Source of the DNA: Pseudevernia furfuracea
Taxonomy: Eukaryota > Ascomycota > Lecanoromycetes > Lecanorales > Parmeliaceae
NCBI GenBank assembly: GCA_022315425.1
Contig: JAIUPT010000032.1
Span: 124,001 to 188,000, forward strand
Length of the DNA stretch: 64,000 nt
Direction: 5' to 3'
Position numbers and translations under genes: made by a program. Below, piece after piece: positions 59,143-64,000 of the stretch; within the stretch, counting starts at the first letter, position 1; the number at the start of each line of letters is the position of its first letter. Under the pieces are notes generated by a model. The model worked only from the letters and a program-made list of their open reading frames with translations, ran no database searches and was not told the origin of the DNA.

Positions 59143-60129
59143 CTGTGCAATGAGTTGAAGTATACGGAAAGGAGCTTGTTCACTGTAGTTCTTGGTGGTA
59201 GAGAAATGCAGGCGTCCATTAGCGTCATTGATTGATTTGTGTCAAGTAAAATGTCAGGACCAGTGGAGGAAGTCGTTGTTCGTACTTCTTCGCTGTCTTC
59301 CGGTTCCTACTCAAGAAGGCCTTGGATATCTCGGATCTATGCTTAGTCAGCTACGTATTAAAGCTTTTCTACTGTGCGGAACATCGACATTCTTCAGTAT
59401 TGCTGTTCAGTGGGTGGCGCTGACATAGCTTTGCTCGGTACTATTCATGCTAGATTGCTCTTCCGGAGAGAAACTCGAGGAAGGTGGCGGGAGATTATTG
59501 GAGCACTGATTGGCTGTCGCAACCTGAGGGGACGTGTTATCGCTACGACTCTCAGACTCCTCTTTCGTCGTTCGTATGAGACTAGTGATCATTTCCTCGA
59601 GCTTCTGTAAGCGAAGCTGTGCTTCGGACTCTCGAGATTCCCCTCCACGCTTAGCTGACGTTAATGATCTTAGCAGTATCCTTTGTATCCTTTCATCATT
59701 GCTATTCTGTAGGCCCGTCATATCTGACCGCCCTCAACACGATGCCGAGAAAGCTGCAGTTTATATATTGGAACGCAAGGAAGAGGCTCATACTCGTGCG
59801 GCCGAGAAGGCTTTCCTCTTGGTAGGCCGGCACGAGTATTCGCATCAACTCAAATGTTCACTGAAAGTACTATAATCTGCATCGATGGGCGTGTATTTCC
59901 TTCAAAGTTGGCCACACGGGTATGAAGCGGGAGCCGCCCATCATGTAAGCAAGGTCATTGGCTATTATTGCACGTGATGTAGCCTTGCAGTGTCCGTAGC
60001 CCCGTGTGACTCAAACGAAAGGCTATCCTTTTCCATAGTTGACTCATGTCCTAAGTTCCCATGCTGACTACAAACAAGAAATCAACTGCGGAAGAAAGAA
60101 TAGGGTTGCCTCTTGTTCATACATGCATC
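59143..60129. other. stretch with a possible transcription-factor fragment
   Basis: On the minus strand (59407-59721) SESEAQLR-type text (RESEAQLRLQKLEEMITSLI ... TTKEESESRSDN) resembles the linker that follows the Zn2Cys6 cluster in fungal transcription factors, but no CxxC cluster is found upstream, so at best a fragment. Otherwise nothing. Confidence 0.3.
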
Positions 60130-60490
60130 AAGCTCACAAGATGGACGGAACTACAGCTTGGACGATAAGAAGCCGCTGCTAGCATGTATGAAGGAGAAGG
60201 GCCTCAAAAAGCCAAAAGACGGATGGTTCTCGAACATAAATGCTTTCTTGTGGTTTGATCTTGAGTGAGACCCTAACGAGTGGTTCGAAGACCTGAAGAC
60301 CAAGGCATATCCACCGGATGCTATTTGGTTTCACAAAAACATGGAGTGATATATATATCAATATGTACTACGCAAGATCCCGATGGCGAGTTTCTCATGA
60401 CGGAGAATGCCTACAGCACCTTTGAAGGACCACCGTATCGTAAAATCTGGTCCGAATATTATCTGTTGCTGGTGACAAGGAAATTGTTAT
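60130..60490 (+). pseudogene. DUF4238 gene remnant
   Basis: From about 60158 a frame reads LDDKKPLLACMKEKGLKKPK, DGWFSNINAFLWFDLE, TGA, DPNEWFEDLKTKAYPPDAIW with FHKNME, TGA. Near 60345 the frame shifts to VIYISICTTQDPDGEFLMTE, NAYSTFEGPPYRKIWSEYYL. The order KPKDxWxxNIxAxLxxD, AYPxDAI, C(T)xxDPDxEFLxTENAYSxFEGP, (S/T)EYYxL is the core of fungal DUF4238 proteins (PF14022, function unknown). Only about 110 of the usual 350-plus residues remain, with two stops and one frameshift. It abuts the promoter of the 60653 gene. Confidence 0.6.
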
Positions 60491-60544
60491 GCAAGGGACG
60501 TTTCGAAACCTCGCATCCCCTTGCTGCAATCCCGCCATCGCTGT

Positions 60545-60551
60545 CTATATA
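60545..60551 (+). promoter_or_regulatory. TATA-like box of the NmrA-like gene
   Basis: TATATAA lies 102-108 bp before the ATG at 60653, the usual distance in fungal promoters. Confidence 0.5.
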
Positions 60552-60652
60552 ACGATCAGCAAGCCAGCTCCAACACAACTATTCTCAATAAACTAAAACG
60601 GTGGAAGTAGACATATGCATAGTCCCCAATCCTCGAGCTTCTATCGTTGGTC

Positions 60653-61631
60653 ATGGCAATCCTCCTCACGGGCGGCACGAGCAAGACCTCTAAACACATT
60701 GCGCGCTTCTTGCAAGAATCAAGTATTCCCTTCCTCCTAACCTCCCGTAAGGGCGAGGTCGCAGCTCCATCGGGAATGCAAACGACAATATTCGACTGGC
60801 TTGACTCCTCAACTCACCATAATCCATTCCAACACCATTTCCCTAATGGAGAGAGCATTTCTGCCGTCTACCTCATTGCTCCTGAGGTGCAGGAACCTGC
60901 ACCTTCAATGAACGCTTTCATCGATCTCGCAGTCGAGAAACATGGTGTCAAGCGATTCGTTCTTCTATCTAGTAGCTCACTGACGAAGGGGGGGTATTAT
61001 ACGGGGCAAGTGTGGCAGCACTTGGACGACATTGGTGCGGACCATACTATCCTCCTAGCTACATGGTTCATGGGTACGTTGCTTGCTTGACGTCCCGCAC
61101 CTGGAAGCAATGGACCATGGCTAATAAAACCGTTTAGAAAACTTCTCGAATTATTCGCATCAGATCACCATCAAAAACGAGGGTAAGATCTATACTGCTT
61201 GTGGAGATGGCCAGATCCCATTTGTCAGCGCTGCGGATGTTGCCGACGTCGCTTTCCATGCGCTCACAGATATGAAGCCACATAATACCGACTATAGGAT
61301 CCTGGGTCCTGAGCTTTTGACCTACGATGAGGTGAGTGGCCCATGTTTTGGTCCAGCCACTGGCCTTATCGCAGAATCTGAGGGTGTCATGTAGGTTGCA
61401 GCCAGATTTAGCAGTATCTTGGGACGCAAAGTCGTGCACGTCAAGTGCTCCGAGCAAGAGAGAGTTCAACAATTCACGAGCATGCACATGCCGGAACTGT
61501 TTGCGAAGTTCCTAACCTCCCTTGAAGTCTCAAGTGCTGATGGAGCAGAGGATCGGACGAATGATGTCGTAGAGAAAGTGACGGGACGGCCTCCGCAGAA
61601 GTTCGATGTGATGGAATTCAGCCAATCATAG
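60653..61631 (+). CDS. NmrA-like / festuclavine-dehydrogenase-like NAD(P)-binding protein (283 aa)
   Basis: Three exons: 60653-61073, 61138-61331, 61395-61631; introns of 64 bp (phase 1) and 63 bp (phase 0). Rossmann start MAILLTGGTSKTSKHIARFL; then FPNGESISAVYLIAPEV, VKRFVLLSSSSL, LLATWFMENFS (joined across intron 1), KIYTACGDGQIPFVSAADVA, ILGPELLTYDEV (across intron 2) and the C-terminal NDVVEKVTGRPP. These are the landmarks of the atypical short-chain reductases that include agroclavine dehydrogenase EasG and festuclavine synthase FgaFS. Most fungal members outside ergot clusters have unknown substrates, and no other alkaloid gene is near, so that function is not claimed. Complete and in frame. 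Confidence 0.9.
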
Positions 61632-63424
61632 GCCGTTCCGCCCGCACTAGCGTGCCTTTTAGCGTGGCGCTAGTGGGCGACTCTTGTCTATCCTTCTCCT
61701 TCTCTTCCTTCTTGTCCACTACATGTATTCTACATAGTCATGCAATAGAGTCGTTCTATTAGCCACCCAATACAAGACCTCATAGCTGTCATATATTCCA
61801 ACACGATGCATGGGTGGAAGAGAACAATACTGTTTGGCATTAGACCGTCTCAGAGCACCTCAAAGCTCGGGTTGCTTTCCTCTTGTCAGCATTACATCAG
61901 CGTCTGAGAAGCATGGACAGTAAATTGAGCTGGCTAGGGTATTGGGGAGGAGAGCCCAGCTCTTGAAACACACCATGGCTCTTCAGGATGTGTTCGGGTC
62001 AAATTTGGAAGGGTTTGAGCCAGAAGATTGTGGCTTGTGCCGTATAATAGATGAGCTAGCTAGCGATTTGCCTATGCGTATGGCTCAGTCACATCTTCGT
62101 CAATTACTGAGGCGCAAATCCTACAAGCTTCACGACCCAGCCATTGAAGAACGACCCTCGACGACTAACGCGATTTGAACGCGCATCGCAGTAGTCTACG
62201 TTGAGTAGCGGTGAAAATGGACTCACAGGGCTGTATCAGGCAAGGCTGAGAGCAAAGTACCATTTGCAAGGCTGCAAACTGGCACCTAAGATTCAGCTAT
62301 CTACAGCTGTCTCTGAATCAAAGATCTACCCAGCCAATCTTTTCCGGAGTCCCGACCCCCGGACTCTCAATCTCCGTCCAGAGTGACTGATGAACAGTAA
62401 GTACATCGCATCTAATCGAAAACAGGAACAGGAGGGAGGCTCTGTAAGACAAAAAAAAAAGAGCCAGAGTTTTGTTCAAAATTAAAAGCGTCAATTCTTT
62501 ACACTGGATCAGCTAAATGGACATGCCGTCGATCTTTCTTCTGTCCCGAAATATTTTGACGTTTTGGGAAGAGGTCGGATCAAAAGACACCATGCTCATG
62601 TCAGAAACGGGACAACCTCCTGACAAAGATTGTGATGGAGTCACACGTTTCTAATCGTATCGGCTGCTTTTGTTCCATGACCCCGAAAAAGTTAGGGGTT
62701 TTCGGACTGGGATACCTCGAAAACATCACCAAGTTCTCGGGGGTTTGTCCGGCAATCTGTGTTATATGGCGGAAAGGTGGGATGACGCGCTCCGAGCATT
62801 GTAAGTATTTCAAGCGTCAAGCCAAGGTATTCCGACACCTTCTTTCAACTGGCAAGGTGAGTACATCCACTATCTGGAGGCTTGAGCCGCTGCCACGTTT
62901 GACCGGAATGATCCTACGTCGCTGTCGAATAAATCTGTCCCAAGTCTGGCCTCCAGGACGCATTTGGAAATTGTCTAGGGCAACCTTTGTGACTCGACAC
63001 AACATGGATCAACGGTTGAATTTGGGATCATCGGTTATGGGTAAAATTTAATTGCGAGGTTCTTCCGGTAGTTTGCCCATTTTTGATGCCTCTTCTATCA
63101 TTGCATGATCCACTAAAGGCATTGTCTGTACTTTATCAACGCCAAACACTTAAGGCAGCCATTCTTGTCGCAGGACAAGCAGCATTCAAGCTCCATGCTT
63201 TCATCCTCAAAGGAGTGGATAAGGTCCCCTTCTGAGGCGGTCAAAGGTCTTGGTTGTAGGGACAAAGCGGGAAGATATTGACTTGTTTCCAAACTTAGTG
63301 CTCTTGTCCTCTCGACGACAAAGAAACACAAACGGCAAATTCCCTCCAAAACCTTGATCAGTCGCCCCGGTCTCTTGACTCGGTGCCCTTCAGTGGAGGT
63401 ACAGTACACCATCGCGGCCCCATC
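61632..63424. other. gene-free stretch with hairpin and coding remnants
   Basis: Begins with the inverted repeat listed next. Around 62520-62820 a plus frame reads FLLSRNILTFWEEVGSKDTM, ETGQPPDKDCDGVTRF, TAA, SYRLLLFHDPEKVRGFRTGI and CYMAERWDDALRAL, interrupted by one stop that could come from CAA; it looks like a broken gene, unrecognised. Poly-A at 62453-62460. Confidence 0.4.
61639..61679. repeat. inverted repeat just after the NmrA-like stop codon
   Basis: CGCCCGCACTAGCG (61639-61652) pairs with CGCTAGTGGGCG (61668-61679) apart from a two-base bulge; the loop is about 15 nt. It starts 8 bp after the TAG stop, so it would form a strong hairpin in the 3' UTR. Confidence 0.75.
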
Positions 63425-64000
63425 ATGTCGTCCTCCATCCTACCTAGCGGAGCTCCTTCGTTGCCGGTCAACGAAACCGCTCCGCCATCCTACATGCATT
63501 CTCCCAGCGACCCTTCCAAAACATTCTCAGGCATCATAAGCCACCTGAAGCTCGCGCACGATAGTTCCAGCCAAAAGCTGGAAGCGCCAAAGCCCCGATC
63601 TGCTCGCCCGGTCTCGGGTCAAAGTTGCGACGTCCACATGTTTTCGGCCGATGCACCTCGCTCAACGACTCCACGCGCCTCTGCCAGAGAGCCCTTGAAG
63701 ATGAATTCGACCATCATGAGCCACTGCACGCTTCCGGCCTTCCAACCTCCCTCTTCCAAGCCCACACCGAGAGCGTCATGCGTCAACCCACCCGCCGCTT
63801 CGAAGCCCATAGCAAGACCCAAGCACAGCGCACGGCCCAGTTCCAAAGCCCCCGTAAGACCGGAGTACATCACGCAACCGTCGGCCCAAACGCGCTATGT
63901 CGACATGCTCCTCGGTCTCGACACCATACCCCGCTCTCACAACTTATTCGCCTCTTTCAGCACATGGATACTCCTCGCCGGCTTCATCGTCGTTCCTGGC
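63425..64000 (+). CDS. membrane protein, 5' part only (runs off the window)
   Basis: An ATG at 63425 opens a frame with no stop to the last base (192 codons). It begins MSSSILPSGAPSLPVNETAP, has a long Pro/Ser/Lys-rich disordered N-terminal region, then YVDMLLGLDTIPRSHNLFAS with FSTWILLAGFIVVPG, the start of the first membrane segment. The block DMLL-LDTIPR-HN-FASF-TWILLAGF recurs in a conserved fungal multi-span membrane protein family of unknown function. CDS-like C+G-rich codon use supports it. The rest of the gene lies beyond position 64000. Two minus-strand open frames over it are shadows. Confidence 0.75.
   Translation, partial: MSSSILPSGAPSLPVNETAPPSYMHSPSDPSKTFSGIISHLKLAHDSSSQKLEAPKPRSARPVSGQSCDVHMFSADAPRSTTPRASAREPLKMNSTIMSHCTLPAFQPPSSKPTPRASCVNPPAASKPIARPKHSARPSSKAPVRPEYITQPSAQTRYVDMLLGLDTIPRSHNLFASFSTWILLAGFIVVPG

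Overview
The window is nuclear DNA of a filamentous ascomycete (Pezizomycotina). Genes are sparse and lie on both strands. Most have short spliceosomal introns (about 47-160 bp, GT...AG, CTAAC/CTGAC-like branch sites), and the protein families are typical of that group: a highly reducing polyketide synthase, LPxELR-type F-box-like proteins, a fungal CorA-like membrane protein, an FSH hydrolase, DUF4238 and an NmrA-like dehydrogenase. No rRNA, tRNA or CRISPR was seen.

Layout. 1-9.4 kb: an ankyrin-repeat pseudogene (1472-2552), an F-box protein (3758-5248, minus) and a three-exon TDP1 DNA-repair gene (6012-7932, minus). 9.4-17.5 kb: a decayed LPxELR copy (9396-10137), then a long multi-exon CorA-like membrane-protein gene (11816-17489) whose exons are open but need three frame changes. 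17.5-27.5 kb: a FAD-dependent oxidoreductase (19720-21450), an intact LPxELR protein (22118-23044, minus), a RING/coiled-coil/membrane protein (24750-25934) and another decayed LPxELR copy (26698-27540). 27.5-35.8 kb: gene-poor, with minisatellites, one frameshifted LPxELR gene (30385-31220) and a probable transposon relic near 33.5-34.6 kb. 35.8-46.4 kb: the centrepiece, an intact 11-exon, 2617-residue reducing PKS (37937-46389) transcribed divergently from a LovG-like FSH serine hydrolase (35857-36718, minus). 46.4-64 kb: relics of several genes, three more LPxELR paralogs (49515, 50866, 55037), a small cysteine-bearing protein (53064), a small Cys-rich protein (57331), an NmrA/festuclavine-dehydrogenase-like gene (60653-61631) and the 5' part of a membrane protein that runs off the end (63425-64000).

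How it fits together. Only the PKS and the FSH hydrolase look like a functional pair: the PKS has KS-AT-DH-MT-ER-KR-ACP but no release domain, and FSH hydrolases of the LovG kind release reducing-PKS products. No P450, transporter or pathway regulator was recognised beside them. The rest reads as a fast-evolving accessory region: seven LPxELR family members (four intact, three broken) among many gene remnants. Most of the remnant stop codons could have come from single C-to-T changes, as repeat-induced point mutation or simple decay would give.
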